Shown one piece after another: positions 1 to 9,451 of a DNA stretch of 64,000 nt (within the stretch, counting starts at the first letter, position 1; each line of letters opens with the position of its first letter). Made by a program: the position numbers and the translations under genes. The DNA lies in assembly GCF_007748195.1 (NCBI RefSeq), contig NZ_CP037920.1, forward strand, positions 7,312,062-7,376,061, given 5' to 3'. The notes under the pieces were generated by a model that had not been told where the DNA came from, made no database searches, and saw nothing but the letters and a program-made list of their open reading frames with translations. Source of the DNA: Gimesia aquarii. GTDB lineage: Bacteria > Planctomycetota > Planctomycetia > Planctomycetales > Planctomycetaceae.

Positions 1-1615
1 GCAATTCACTCTCTGTCATTGGAACTGCGAAGTGTGGTTTCGTCTGAGCAATTGTTCGAGCCAATTCCTGATTCGGCCAGACAGCCAATACCAAAAATGA
101 CATTGCAAAACAACCAATTCCAGCGACACCAGTCAGCACATAAACACTACTCAGCCATGCGAACTTGCCTGCTTCATCTGGTACTAATTCTACTGGTTGC
201 ACGAGGCTGGTAGGTTCAATGAACTCGTCCGACGCGTCTTTTACCTGAGTTGCACCAACTCGCTCACCTGTGATCATCGCCATACAGAGGCAGATAAACC
301 CTGCTAACACCGGAATCGATGACAGCGTTCGTGTCATCCAGAAGATACGAGACGCATTAACCGACTCCATCCATGTGGCCGAAGAATCCCAGAGTTGCCC
401 CTGTACAAGACCCCCGATCGTCAGGTCGACGAACATCAAAAATAAGCCTATACTCAGCAACCAGAACGACCAGTTCGCTGCCCGCTGACTATAGCGGACA
501 CCAGACGTATTTTTCCAGACGTGCAGCATTCCTCCGATTGCTACAAAACTGGCAAAACCAAGTAACGCCAGATGCGAGTGAGCAATGACCCAATCTGTAA
601 AATGCACCAATTTGTTGACCGGCATCAACGCTTGCGCTGCGCCCTGCAAACTGACAATGAGATAGATCACAATGCCTGCCCAGATAAATCGCAGAGACAC
701 GTTCGCAGCAACCTTGCCCGCGCTGCCACGTAGCGAAAGCAACTGATTCGTCACGACAAGAATGACATCCATGCCCAGATAAACGGAAGCGACAATCGCC
801 CCTATCTGGGCTTCCATTGGTATCGATGAAAAAATGTAGTGGTGCGTTCCATTGAGTGGATAAACAAAGAACAGCAGCCAAAAGCCGATCATCGACAGAA
901 AATGACTATAGATCGGACGGCCTGTCGCCGCGGGTATCACAAAATAAGCGATACCAACCGCCAAAGGTGTCACCCACAAACCAATCGAATCGTGAATCCA
1001 CAATCCACTGTAACTGGCACCACGGGCTCCGGGTACAAATTCGGGTACCAGATTACCCACTGGATAAGCCAGCGTGGTAAACATAATCGCGCCTAGAAAG
1101 TACCATCCGGTGACATACAAATCAGAAAGTTTCCCCCGCATGAACGGCACAACAAACTGTAAATTCAATAACACGAAACAAGTAATAACGACAATATCAA
1201 CGATAATCGGGAATTCTGCCCATTCCAGTGGCTGACTGAACCCGTGCATCATCAGCATCCAGCCGGGGATTACCATCACGAAATTCCAGACAATAAACAT
1301 CAGCCAACCAAGCGAACGGTTGCTGACCGGCTTCATCGCCAGCCGGGGTACAGAATAATAGAGAAACGCCAGAAATGCATTGCCCAGCCAGCCAAAGAAA
1401 ATACCTTGTGTGTGGCAATACCGTAGACGCCCCCATGTCATGACAGACGAGCCGCCCAGAAACTCAGGCCAGTTAAATTTCATTGATACTGCGACACCAA
1501 ATAAGGCAGAAATGACAACCATGATCAATGCCATGTAACCGTGGGCTCGAATCAATCCATTTTCAACGCGCGGCGTCGTAAGAGCTGTTGTTGATTCTTT
1601 GGGGATGTTATTCAT
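1..1615 (-). CDS. ccoN: cbb3-type cytochrome c oxidase subunit I, probably CcoN-CcoO fusion (partial)
   Basis: The reading frame opens at the ATG at 1613-1615 and stays open to base 1, so the 3' end lies outside the window. The translation is a polytopic heme-copper oxidase subunit with about twelve membrane segments; His-bearing stretches such as CHTQGIFFGW, WIHDSIGLWV, NGTHHYIF and VIAHSHLALLG fit the heme and CuB ligand helices of CcoN. After about residue 480 an extra hydrophobic segment and the start of a soluble part (VPMTESEL) appear, which suggests a fused CcoO cytochrome domain. It would catalyse O2 reduction in the cytoplasmic membrane. It follows the cytochrome c gene by 23 bases, so it is probably the last gene of the sulfite oxidation operon. 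The fusion is inferred because the CxxCH motif would lie beyond the edge. Confidence 0.85.
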   Translation of the reverse strand, partial: MNNIPKESTTALTTPRVENGLIRAHGYMALIMVVISALFGVAVSMKFNWPEFLGGSSVMTWGRLRYCHTQGIFFGWLGNAFLAFLYYSVPRLAMKPVSNRSLGWLMFIVWNFVMVIPGWMLMMHGFSQPLEWAEFPIIVDIVVITCFVLLNLQFVVPFMRGKLSDLYVTGWYFLGAIMFTTLAYPVGNLVPEFVPGARGASYSGLWIHDSIGLWVTPLAVGIAYFVIPAATGRPIYSHFLSMIGFWLLFFVYPLNGTHHYIFSSIPMEAQIGAIVASVYLGMDVILVVTNQLLSLRGSAGKVAANVSLRFIWAGIVIYLIVSLQGAAQALMPVNKLVHFTDWVIAHSHLALLGFASFVAIGGMLHVWKNTSGVRYSQRAANWSFWLLSIGLFLMFVDLTIGGLVQGQLWDSSATWMESVNASRIFWMTRTLSSIPVLAGFICLCMAMITGERVGATQVKDASDEFIEPTSLVQPVELVPDEAGKFAWLSSVYVLTGVAGIGCFAMSFLVLAVWPNQELARTIAQTKPHFAVPMTESEL

Positions 1616-1638
1616 GGTTGAAGTAGTTTCTGTTGAGC

Positions 1639-2097
1639 TTATTCTGTTTTACCGCGAATCGAAACAAGATATTCGACAATCTTCGGCTGATCTTTTTTGT
1701 AAACGTGACCGCCAAATGTCACGACCATCTTGTTCACAATCTCTTCCCACTTCTCCTGTGAAAAATGTGGTTGGTCAATCACGAGACGTGGCGAATGACA
1801 AGTAATGCAATTTGTCATAAACACCTCACGGTGTGGCCCCAGAGGCATGATCGGTTCGAAGTGTGGCAACACGATCTCATCAACGGCAATTGATGCCAGG
1901 GGTATATGATCGATTGTCTCCGCATCCTCACTGGATGTAATAGACGGTGTTTTACTGGTCACAACCATTTCGTTACCGGGGCGGATTCCATACCATGAAA
2001 TCGCACCTGCCAGGATTGCCAGCACGATAATGAGAATCACCGTGGTTCGTTGAGCGCGATGTTGCTGGTGTGTATCGGTTTGTTCTGATTCCGCCAT
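1639..2097 (-). CDS. Membrane-anchored monoheme cytochrome c (SorB-like)
   Basis: The protein has 152 residues. A short polar N-terminus is followed by one membrane segment (about residues 19-37), then a linker and a single heme c site CITCH near residue 97. A Trp/Met-rich stretch after it (W-E-E-I-V-N-K-M) resembles the methionine-ligand region of SorB-type sulfite dehydrogenase cytochromes. It would carry electrons from the upstream molybdenum enzyme to the terminal oxidase downstream, on the outer face of the membrane. It starts 16 bases after the sulfite oxidase stop and ends 23 bases before the oxidase start, so the three are probably co-transcribed. The electron-carrier role is inferred from context. 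Confidence 0.75.
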   Translation of the reverse strand: MAESEQTDTHQQHRAQRTTVILIIVLAILAGAISWYGIRPGNEMVVTSKTPSITSSEDAETIDHIPLASIAVDEIVLPHFEPIMPLGPHREVFMTNCITCHSPRLVIDQPHFSQEKWEEIVNKMVVTFGGHVYKKDQPKIVEYLVSIRGKTE

Positions 2098-2113
2098 AAA
2101 CTACTCGATCGTG

Positions 2114-3355
2114 CTAACTAGCTTCTACGGTCACTTCTTCGATTACATTACGCATATAGCCGCCAGTGTTCCATTTGGATTTCATTGGCTGTGTCTCGCC
2201 CTGATTGTTGGTTGCACGGACAAGCAGTCGATAGCTGCCGCGTTGGGTCGGAGTCCAATTAGCTCGCCAGCGACGAAACGAGTATCGCCCCAAATCGGCT
2301 TCGAGAGAAGTTCCCTTCCAAGTCTTCCCGCCATCTACAGAAAACTCAACCTGTTTGATCCCTGCACCCGCATCGAAGGCGATACCTTCCAATGGAACAG
2401 GTTGGCCAGTCAAAACTCGGTTGACGTCGGCTTCCGGATTCGGATTCACCCACAATGAACGCACATTGAGCAGGCTGATCGGTACTTTTTGTTTAGCAAG
2501 TTCATCCGGTTTTTCAGATCCATCCGCATTGTCCGGGATGTGGTAGGCCTTAGCCATCCAGTAACCGGTAAACTTTTCAGGCAGTACATTGATTTCCCAA
2601 ATGGATTTGACCCAATAAGTCGCATACCATCCGGGCACGACCAATCGAATCGGAAAGCCGTTGAGCAATGGAAGCGGTTTGCCGTTCATTTCGTAAGCTA
2701 ATATCACATCGGGTTGCATGGCATGGTCGATTGCCAGTGATTTAATAAAGTCAGGGGTGGCTGGTAGCGGCCCCGTATCAAGCCCATTAAATGTTGTATC
2801 GACTGCACCTGCTTTGACACCGGCCCGTTTCAGGATGTCTCGCACGCTAACACCTTTCCAGCGTGCATTACCCATAGCACCATCAGCCCATTGACCACCG
2901 GGAACAGGGGGATTAAAAAATTTTCGCGAGTTGCCCGAACACTGACAGACAGCAACGAATTCAGTCGGCTCCATCTTTCGTAATTCATCCATCGATAATG
3001 CCAGCGGCTTATCGATATGACCGCCAATCTTCAATCGCCATGTTTGCAAATCGACTTTGGTCGGAATCGGCTGTAAATGCCAGCGGACAAAAAACGCTTC
3101 ATTTGGTGTTAGGTCCTCAGCAAAATACTCGCGCGGTGTTTCCAATTGCGGTGCACGATCATTGATCAAGTGCATCGGAACTTTCTCTGGAAAGCGTGCA
3201 ATTGGTTGATCAAACGAAGGTAATGAACTTAAGTCACTCGTTTCCGACGAACAGCCACTGGGAAGCAACCCCGCCACACTCGCCAAGCCAGCCCACTGCA
3301 GTAACTGCCGACGGGAAATATTGTCTTCTCGCGGCAAGCCGCTCGATTTGTTCAT
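2114..3355 (-). CDS. Molybdopterin-dependent sulfite oxidase / sulfite dehydrogenase, Tat-exported
   Basis: The protein has 413 residues, normal for the bacterial SorA/SoxC-type family. A Tat signal (SRRQLLQW near residue 14) is followed by a lipobox-like LPSGC, so it may be a Tat-exported lipoprotein. The Mo-binding domain carries VCQCSGNSR, the conserved Cys region of sulfite oxidases, followed by a GGQWADGAMGNARWKGV stretch. The C-terminal Mo-co dimerisation domain is recognised by VEFSVDGGKTW. It would oxidise sulfite to sulfate in the periplasm. It is first in a tight minus-strand set with a cytochrome c and a cbb3-type oxidase, which suggests direct coupling to respiration. Substrate specificity is inferred; related enzymes act on other small molecules. 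Confidence 0.85.
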   Translation of the reverse strand: MNKSSGLPREDNISRRQLLQWAGLASVAGLLPSGCSSETSDLSSLPSFDQPIARFPEKVPMHLINDRAPQLETPREYFAEDLTPNEAFFVRWHLQPIPTKVDLQTWRLKIGGHIDKPLALSMDELRKMEPTEFVAVCQCSGNSRKFFNPPVPGGQWADGAMGNARWKGVSVRDILKRAGVKAGAVDTTFNGLDTGPLPATPDFIKSLAIDHAMQPDVILAYEMNGKPLPLLNGFPIRLVVPGWYATYWVKSIWEINVLPEKFTGYWMAKAYHIPDNADGSEKPDELAKQKVPISLLNVRSLWVNPNPEADVNRVLTGQPVPLEGIAFDAGAGIKQVEFSVDGGKTWKGTSLEADLGRYSFRRWRANWTPTQRGSYRLLVRATNNQGETQPMKSKWNTGGYMRNVIEEVTVEAS

Positions 3356-3552
3356 GAAATAATCCGTTGTTGCAGCACTTGCCAGTAGTTTTGAAATAAA
3401 AGAATAAATCTCAAACAGGAAGAGTTGCTGTCTGTATTTGCTATCGCTGTTGTACTGCCCGCAAGTCGCTATACTTTTTATCAGTCAACTCAGGCTACGT
3501 CAACACACAGAAGTTTATGGTTCCGATTTCTTTAAGAAGGAAGAACTTTTAC

Positions 3553-5256
3553 TTACTTCTTCTTAATGGTCAACCATAGATAAGGCAGTTTGAGATCGGG
3601 TTTCGGGCGGGCTGTGTTGCGTTTGGGGCTGATGCCTTTGATGACAGCACTCGCGATGCGCACTTTTGTTTTGTCTTTCAGGCTGATACCTTTGATTTCG
3701 ATGGGTCCTTGAAAGACCACATCGTGTTTGGCTTCCAGTTTCAGTTTGACTGATTTTCCCGTCTTTTCTTTGACTTTAGAAACGACTGGTTTACAAGTCG
3801 CCCCTTTTGGTAAACCGGCCAGGCTGATTTCAATATCATCGTTAAAGCGGGGGCTCAGACGATTGATCGTGACTTCAATCTCTAAAGGTTTTCCGCCCGT
3901 CGTTAATGTGTATTGTTCTTCGGGCGTTTGCAGTTCGAAATTGGCCTCGGTCGGGTGAATCGATAACAAGTAGACGTGGCGAAACCCACCATGTTGATAT
4001 CGATCAGTCACTTGCAGACGATATTCACCATCTGCGGGAATGCTATAGTCGAATCGCGCGTCAAAATGATTTCGCACGGGATCATCAACTTCTTTCAAAA
4101 GCTTGCCTTTGGCATCAAACAGTTTCAAATGGGCATCCAGAGGATAACCCATTGTATGCGAGTCTACTTTGAATGTTAGCTTCTCACCTTTCTTAGCAGT
4201 GAAGTGATAAACATCGATTTCTTCTGGTTTCGATATTTTCCCAGTGATACTTGTGGGAATGGAAAGTGGCTGCCCTTTTTCCTGTTGGCTCTCGTTTGAC
4301 TCCAGCAGAGTCGGCGTTGTGCTCATAGGAATTTTTAACCAATTCGCTAACTGAGGATTGCTGATCAAAGCAGTCGAATTGGTTTCATCTTTGTTAGGTT
4401 GATGTGACTTGAGATGGTCGGGAAGATTCCAGCCTTCCAGTCTCACTGGTTTGGAAGCTGACTTATGATAGGCAAGTGGCAAGCTATGATCGACAAAGGG
4501 GCCAGTCGAAAAAGTAAGGCGATAGATGTAAGAACCACTACCTGCAAAACGGATGGTACTGTTAGGATCAGCGGGAAACGCAAACGTCCTGATATAATAG
4601 GTCCCCTCTTCAGGAGCAGTAAACACAATTCGCGGATCAAACCAAAGTGTATCATCAATCAAAGACAGCACAGTCCCGCGATGATTGAGAATCTGCAATA
4701 CTCCATCCATTGGTGAACCAAGCTGTTCATTGGCAGTTTGAGAGACCACCAGAGTTTGTCCCTTTTTCAATACAACGGAATAAGTATCAACGTCTCCACT
4801 TTTCGATAACACACCGTTGATGGTAACAGCAGGCTGTGGGCATTTTTGTGCATGAGCCAGATCATTGTTGGGCTCGGTTTCTGATTGTTCGGGAAGTGTG
4901 CCAACAAGGAACGGTCGAATTCCAGAGGCACCTTCTGCATTATGAAATCGTAACCAATACAATCCGGGCTTTGCAGCAGCATCAATTTGAATCGTAATCT
5001 GTTTTTCTTTGCCTTTGGCCGGTTTCTTCGGAATCATCACCTTTAAGCCAGGAGCAGAAGTCCAAACCGAGACCGGTAACGTTCCCAGGTTTTTGTCAAT
5101 GGTCACATCTACTTTCTGACCGACTTGCCCTCCCGCCGGATTCAAATAACGAATGTCAGGCGGTGCTGCCATAGAAGAAGAAAACAGACCGAGCACACAT
5201 GATATCGAAAGGACAACAGGCAAAATCCGCGCGGTAGATGACATCGGTAAGATCAT
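3553..5256 (-). CDS. Secreted PPC-domain (pre-peptidase C-terminal) protein
   Basis: The protein has 567 residues with an N-terminal signal peptide (hydrophobic stretch ending near SSSMAAPP). Two beta-rich PPC-type domains can be seen: about residues 120-235, opening with an ETEPNND motif and containing GDVDTYSV, and about 330-440, containing EEIDVYHFTAKKGEKL and DGEYRLQV. The C-terminal third is basic and lacks a recognisable enzyme motif. PPC domains usually accompany secreted hydrolases, but no peptidase domain is present here, so a binding or structural role is likely. It ends a minus-strand run with DUF1553 and DUF1501 genes, a common planctomycete arrangement. An alternative ATG four codons later (5244) is possible. 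Confidence 0.75.
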   Translation of the reverse strand: MILPMSSTARILPVVLSISCVLGLFSSSMAAPPDIRYLNPAGGQVGQKVDVTIDKNLGTLPVSVWTSAPGLKVMIPKKPAKGKEKQITIQIDAAAKPGLYWLRFHNAEGASGIRPFLVGTLPEQSETEPNNDLAHAQKCPQPAVTINGVLSKSGDVDTYSVVLKKGQTLVVSQTANEQLGSPMDGVLQILNHRGTVLSLIDDTLWFDPRIVFTAPEEGTYYIRTFAFPADPNSTIRFAGSGSYIYRLTFSTGPFVDHSLPLAYHKSASKPVRLEGWNLPDHLKSHQPNKDETNSTALISNPQLANWLKIPMSTTPTLLESNESQQEKGQPLSIPTSITGKISKPEEIDVYHFTAKKGEKLTFKVDSHTMGYPLDAHLKLFDAKGKLLKEVDDPVRNHFDARFDYSIPADGEYRLQVTDRYQHGGFRHVYLLSIHPTEANFELQTPEEQYTLTTGGKPLEIEVTINRLSPRFNDDIEISLAGLPKGATCKPVVSKVKEKTGKSVKLKLEAKHDVVFQGPIEIKGISLKDKTKVRIASAVIKGISPKRNTARPKPDLKLPYLWLTIKKK

Positions 5257-5277
5257 TCTCAGTCAGGATCAAAATTT

Positions 5278-6615
5278 TTATACAAATAGCTCGGGAATCG
5301 GAGTCGGGTCGCTCACCAAGTGCGAAGGACGTCCCTCCGGTGTATACAGGACTTTGTCAGGATCGATGCCCATCTTAGTGTAAATGGTTGAGACAAAGTT
5401 TTCAGGGGAGAGTACACGTTCGACGGCAGAGTAACCGGCTTTGTCGGTTGCCCCAAGTGCCAAGCCACCGGGAACACCGCCACCCGCCATCAAAACTGAC
5501 ATCGCATTCGACCAGTGATCACGACCGCCGCCTGGATTGATTTTGGGAGTACGCCCGAATTCACCTAACGCCAGTACCATGGTCGTTTCCAATAAACCAC
5601 GCTCGTCGAGATCTTCAATCAGAGTTGCGATGGTATTTTCGAAGGCAGGCATTCTTGAATTGAATGTCTTAAACAAACTACCATGATGGTCCCAACCACC
5701 CTCATACAGGGTGATGAAGGGCACGCCCGCTTCTGAAAGACGACGGGCTAGGAGAGCGCGCTGACCAAAAGAGGTGCGCCCATATTTGTCACGCAGTTTG
5801 TCTGACTCACTCTCAATTTGGAACGCTTTTTGAGCTTCGGACGAAGCAACTAAACTAAAGCCCTGTTCGTAATATTCGTCCAAACTCGCCACTGGATCTC
5901 CAGCGACTTTATCCTTGATCCGTTTGAGTTGATCAACCTGTTCCCGTAAATTACGACGACCTTCGTAACGCTGATCAGTTAACCCGCTAGGCAACGCTAA
6001 ATCTCGAACGCGAAAGCCTTTGCTGTTTGGATTGTCAGAAACGACAAATGGTGCATATTTAGCTCCCAGGAAATTGGGTCCACCGGAACGCGACATACGC
6101 GGCATTGAAAAATATGCAGGTAAATTATTCGTCGTTGGTTTTTGATGCGCGACGACCGAACCCATACTGGGATGGAAACTGACAAAAGAACCACACCCTA
6201 CAGGAATACGCGGTGGTGCGCCAGTCATCATATAGTGATTACCGGCACCGTGATTTCCCTGATTGTGACGGATCGAACGAATCACTGTATATTTATCGAA
6301 GATCGAAGCCAATCGCGTCATATGTTGCGAAAACTGAACGCCGGGAACTTTGGTCGCAATCGGATTAAATTCACCACGGATTTCCACGGGAGCCTCTGGC
6401 TTAGGGTCAAACGTCTCATAATGAGTCGGACCACCGTCCATCCAAATCAGAATCACACTCTTGGCTTTCGCCTTCGGTTGTTGAGCAGTGGTCCCTTTGG
6501 CGAGTGACTGCAAACGCAAGAGATCGACCATTCCCAAGCCTGTCAGCGCACCCAAGCCCAGTTGCAAACAATTCCGTCTAGTGATTCCATTGCAATTTTT
6601 TGAAACGTTTTTCAT
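5278..6615 (-). CDS. DUF1501 domain protein (sulfatase/phosphatase-like fold), Tat-exported
   Basis: The protein has 445 residues. A Tat signal (TRRNCLQLGLGAL, residues 12-24) precedes a DUF1501 domain, which belongs to the alkaline phosphatase/sulfatase-like superfamily. Family motifs include ILIWMDGGPTHYETFDPKP near the N-terminus, HNQGNHGAGNHYMMTG in the middle and LGEFGRTPKINPGGGRDHW towards the C-terminus. The biochemical function of DUF1501 proteins is not established. The gene sits 56 bases after the DUF1553 gene and 21 bases before the PPC gene. This pairing with DUF1549/DUF1553 cytochrome-like proteins recurs in planctomycetes and suggests a joint extracytoplasmic role. An AGGA ribosome site precedes the chosen ATG. 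Confidence 0.85.
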   Translation of the reverse strand: MKNVSKNCNGITRRNCLQLGLGALTGLGMVDLLRLQSLAKGTTAQQPKAKAKSVILIWMDGGPTHYETFDPKPEAPVEIRGEFNPIATKVPGVQFSQHMTRLASIFDKYTVIRSIRHNQGNHGAGNHYMMTGAPPRIPVGCGSFVSFHPSMGSVVAHQKPTTNNLPAYFSMPRMSRSGGPNFLGAKYAPFVVSDNPNSKGFRVRDLALPSGLTDQRYEGRRNLREQVDQLKRIKDKVAGDPVASLDEYYEQGFSLVASSEAQKAFQIESESDKLRDKYGRTSFGQRALLARRLSEAGVPFITLYEGGWDHHGSLFKTFNSRMPAFENTIATLIEDLDERGLLETTMVLALGEFGRTPKINPGGGRDHWSNAMSVLMAGGGVPGGLALGATDKAGYSAVERVLSPENFVSTIYTKMGIDPDKVLYTPEGRPSHLVSDPTPIPELFV

Positions 6616-6671
6616 TTCTGGTCCTGTTACTTTTGTTGTAAGTCAACCATTCACTGTAAGAGTAGGGGACT

Positions 6672-9134
6672 CTAGTTTTTGAAAAGGTACTCCGGAGTAT
6701 TCAATAAAGCCCACATCAAATCTTCAATCACTTGCTGACGATTCGCCCCTTCTTTTTCGAAAAGGGAACGTCCGAGTCGTTTTTCTTCTAATGTCGGATA
6801 GCGCGAATAGGCCGTTAAATATAGCTCTTCCATAATTTGATCGGGAGTCATTTTGCTCTTGGCCCACTTGTCACAATTTCCTTTTGATGACTGAATGCGA
6901 GAATATAACTCGCGTGAATTCATCATATGCAACACCTGCACCACTGTTGTTTCTGTAGTCCGTTCACAGGGAGGATCCTGATTGGGGTCGGGCCGTCCAA
7001 ACGAATCCAGGAATACTGAACTCACACGATGTGTCCAAAGCTGCTTAGCCGTTGAATTGGCGGGCATCGCTACAAATGAATCAGGAACACCGATCAATTC
7101 ACTAATGCTATCCAGCAAAACTTCTGCTCGCAGACGTTGACGGTAATATCGCGAATAATTGCGTCCATCGCCTACATTGGTTTCATTGGGTAGCGAACTC
7201 AAACTGTAAACGTACGAACTAAGAATCGCTTTAATGTATTTTTTTTGATCAAATTTCTGGTCTCGGAAATACTGCCCCAACGCCTTTACCAGTGGTGCAT
7301 TAGAGGGAGGATTACTTTCGCGAAAGTCATCAATCGGTTCTACGATTCCGCGACCCATCAGATCAGCCCAGATACGATTCGCACTCACTTCTGCAAAGTA
7401 ATGATTCTGTGGCGAAGTGATCCAGTCAGCTAGCACTTCTCTAGGATCCTGATCCGGTTTTATTTCAGGAACTTCCCCGAATAAGGGGCGTGGCTCAAGT
7501 ACAGCGTTGGTAAGTGGATGCTTGACACTTCCTGAATTCGCAGTAAACACAATTTCTTCCGATCCTGAGATCGGTGTCGAGATTCCACGACCTTTGCGTC
7601 CCACCTTTGCAAAGTAGGCAGCGAAGCTGTAGAAATCATCCTGTCCCCAGATTTCTGAAGGATGATGATGACATTGTGCACAACTTAATCGGATTCCAAG
7701 AAAGATCTGACTGACCGCTGTCGTTAGCTCCTTTGGCTCACGTCGATCGCGAAATAATGTTACCGCGCCATTGTGCCAGGTTCCCCCACGAGCTGTTAGT
7801 AATTCACGCGTGAATTGATCCAGGGGCTTATTCTGGTGAAACGACTCTCGAATCCAGGCATCGAAGTTCAGCACGGTTTTGATACCAACCCGGTAAGGGT
7901 TCGGTCGCAACATATCAGCCCATTTGTTGGCCCAATGATCGCCAAACTCTGGTTGCTCCAAATAATAATCAATCAATCGCTCTCGTTTTTTGGGAGAGGG
8001 GTCTTGTAGAAATGCCCGTGCTTCTTCTGCGGTAGGAGTTCTACCTATGGTATCAAGGGCCACCCGCCGTAAAAATGTGGCATCATTCACAGGCTCAGAA
8101 GGTTTGAGTCCATATTTCTTGAGCTTGTCCCAAACCAGACCATCAATAAAATTATGGCGCGGCAACTTTGCATAGTAACTATCGGGCACAGAATTCTTTG
8201 AGGGAACTGTGACACTCAGTGAAGCAAAGTTCCCCATAAAGCGGGCCATAATGGAGGCTTCACCCATCAACGAACCAGCGGTCACCAACCCCTCTTCATT
8301 CACCGAAACATAGACACTGTCACTCGACATGTATTCTGCAAGATCGGTGACATCGCGTGTGGAGCCATCGCTATAATAGGCAGTGACTACCATTTGTTGT
8401 TTGGTTTTAGGCTGCATGATACGCCCAGTGGGCTGTGCCGAAATCTTAACGAGTTTCGGTGCATCCGCGACTGATCGGGTGGCTCCTTCTGTGATCCATT
8501 GTTGCATAAGCTCAAAGTAAGGAGTGCCTGCCAGTAGTCGTTTGCCACCACCATGGGGAATTTTCCCAGCTCCCTTCTGCAACACCAGGCTCTGTTCGGG
8601 CGCCAGGGGAAACGCGCGTCGTCCGCGCGATTCTTTAGTCAGTGCATTAAAATCAAATTCTGGATCGAAGGCGAACATGGATAATTGAAATCCACCCTGA
8701 CCGCGTTGCTTTCCGTGACACGAACCACCATTACAGTGAAAACGGGAAAACAGTGGGTGCACATCACGCTCAAAGTCGATCAAAGTTTGTATATCAAACT
8801 CTTTTACTTCAACAGGTACTTTGATTTGTTGATCGCCATCAAAAATCGTGACTGTGGCAGAGCCGTTAGAAAGAGGCTGAATCACTCCCGCTGTAGATAC
8901 CTGAATGACATTGGTCTGATCAGATTGAAACCGTACGTCTCGTGTTCGGTCAACAGTCTGATCATTCTTGATACGAGAAACGAGTAACTGCTGGCGAGAT
9001 CGTTTGCCGGTAAGCACGACCTTTTCGGGATGAACAGAAAGTGAGGCTGACTTTGGTCGTACTTCCGCTGCGTGTGCAGAAAGAGCGGAAAGTAAAATCA
9101 TGCAACCAAGGCATTGATAGAGTAGAGACTTCAT
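6672..9134 (-). CDS. DUF1549/DUF1553 cytochrome-like protein with Ig-like domains
   Basis: The protein has 820 residues with a signal peptide (residues 1-22). Visible order: a Big_2-type Ig-like domain (about 25-110), a cytochrome-like segment with an unusual CX4CH site (C134, C139, H140), a second Ig-like domain (about 245-330), the DUF1549/PSCyt2 region with CAQCHHHP, and the DUF1553/PSD1 region (about 570-800), ending in LLNTPEYLFKN, typical of the family. It is predicted to be secreted or periplasmic. The domain set is characteristic of Planctomycetes and Verrucomicrobia, and its function is unknown. It leads a minus-strand set with the DUF1501 and PPC genes. Whether heme is attached at the CX4CH site cannot be told from sequence. 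Confidence 0.88.
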   Translation of the reverse strand: MKSLLYQCLGCMILLSALSAHAAEVRPKSASLSVHPEKVVLTGKRSRQQLLVSRIKNDQTVDRTRDVRFQSDQTNVIQVSTAGVIQPLSNGSATVTIFDGDQQIKVPVEVKEFDIQTLIDFERDVHPLFSRFHCNGGSCHGKQRGQGGFQLSMFAFDPEFDFNALTKESRGRRAFPLAPEQSLVLQKGAGKIPHGGGKRLLAGTPYFELMQQWITEGATRSVADAPKLVKISAQPTGRIMQPKTKQQMVVTAYYSDGSTRDVTDLAEYMSSDSVYVSVNEEGLVTAGSLMGEASIMARFMGNFASLSVTVPSKNSVPDSYYAKLPRHNFIDGLVWDKLKKYGLKPSEPVNDATFLRRVALDTIGRTPTAEEARAFLQDPSPKKRERLIDYYLEQPEFGDHWANKWADMLRPNPYRVGIKTVLNFDAWIRESFHQNKPLDQFTRELLTARGGTWHNGAVTLFRDRREPKELTTAVSQIFLGIRLSCAQCHHHPSEIWGQDDFYSFAAYFAKVGRKGRGISTPISGSEEIVFTANSGSVKHPLTNAVLEPRPLFGEVPEIKPDQDPREVLADWITSPQNHYFAEVSANRIWADLMGRGIVEPIDDFRESNPPSNAPLVKALGQYFRDQKFDQKKYIKAILSSYVYSLSSLPNETNVGDGRNYSRYYRQRLRAEVLLDSISELIGVPDSFVAMPANSTAKQLWTHRVSSVFLDSFGRPDPNQDPPCERTTETTVVQVLHMMNSRELYSRIQSSKGNCDKWAKSKMTPDQIMEELYLTAYSRYPTLEEKRLGRSLFEKEGANRQQVIEDLMWALLNTPEYLFKN

Positions 9135-9451
9135 CTCGAGGTTCTATCCCAAAATCAAAAGGAAGGATACGCTGTGAGGTTTGGTGGTAGCAGTGCTACG
9201 GGGAAAGTTGGGAAGGTAGTAACCGCAGACACTAAAAACACAAAAGCAGTCCCAATAGCACTGTATTTCGATCTTCTGTGTGCCTACTTATATATTCTCT
9301 CTTATATATCGTATTCGTCAACTTTCATTTGACAACTTTATTTATGAAACCCTTTTTAGGATACCTTATCTGAATAGTAAAAACTACCTTTTCTTTCAAA
9401 AACAACCCATTTGTACACATTCCTTGAATCTTCTTCTAATGATCGTAGCAT
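9135..9451. other. Intergenic region upstream of the DUF1553 operon
   Basis: This stretch lies between two minus-strand genes and I see no convincing ORF or RNA gene. It is AT-rich and contains two copies of TTATATAT (about 9288-9310) and a small inverted repeat GTCAA/TTGAC near 9318-9334. It presumably holds the promoter of the DUF1553 gene, but no confident -35/-10 pair was found. Confidence 0.4.

Noticed and set aside
489-1436. Short antisense and shadow ORFs within 489-1436
   Set aside because: They lie in other frames of the cbb3 oxidase gene, which is open without a stop to base 1.
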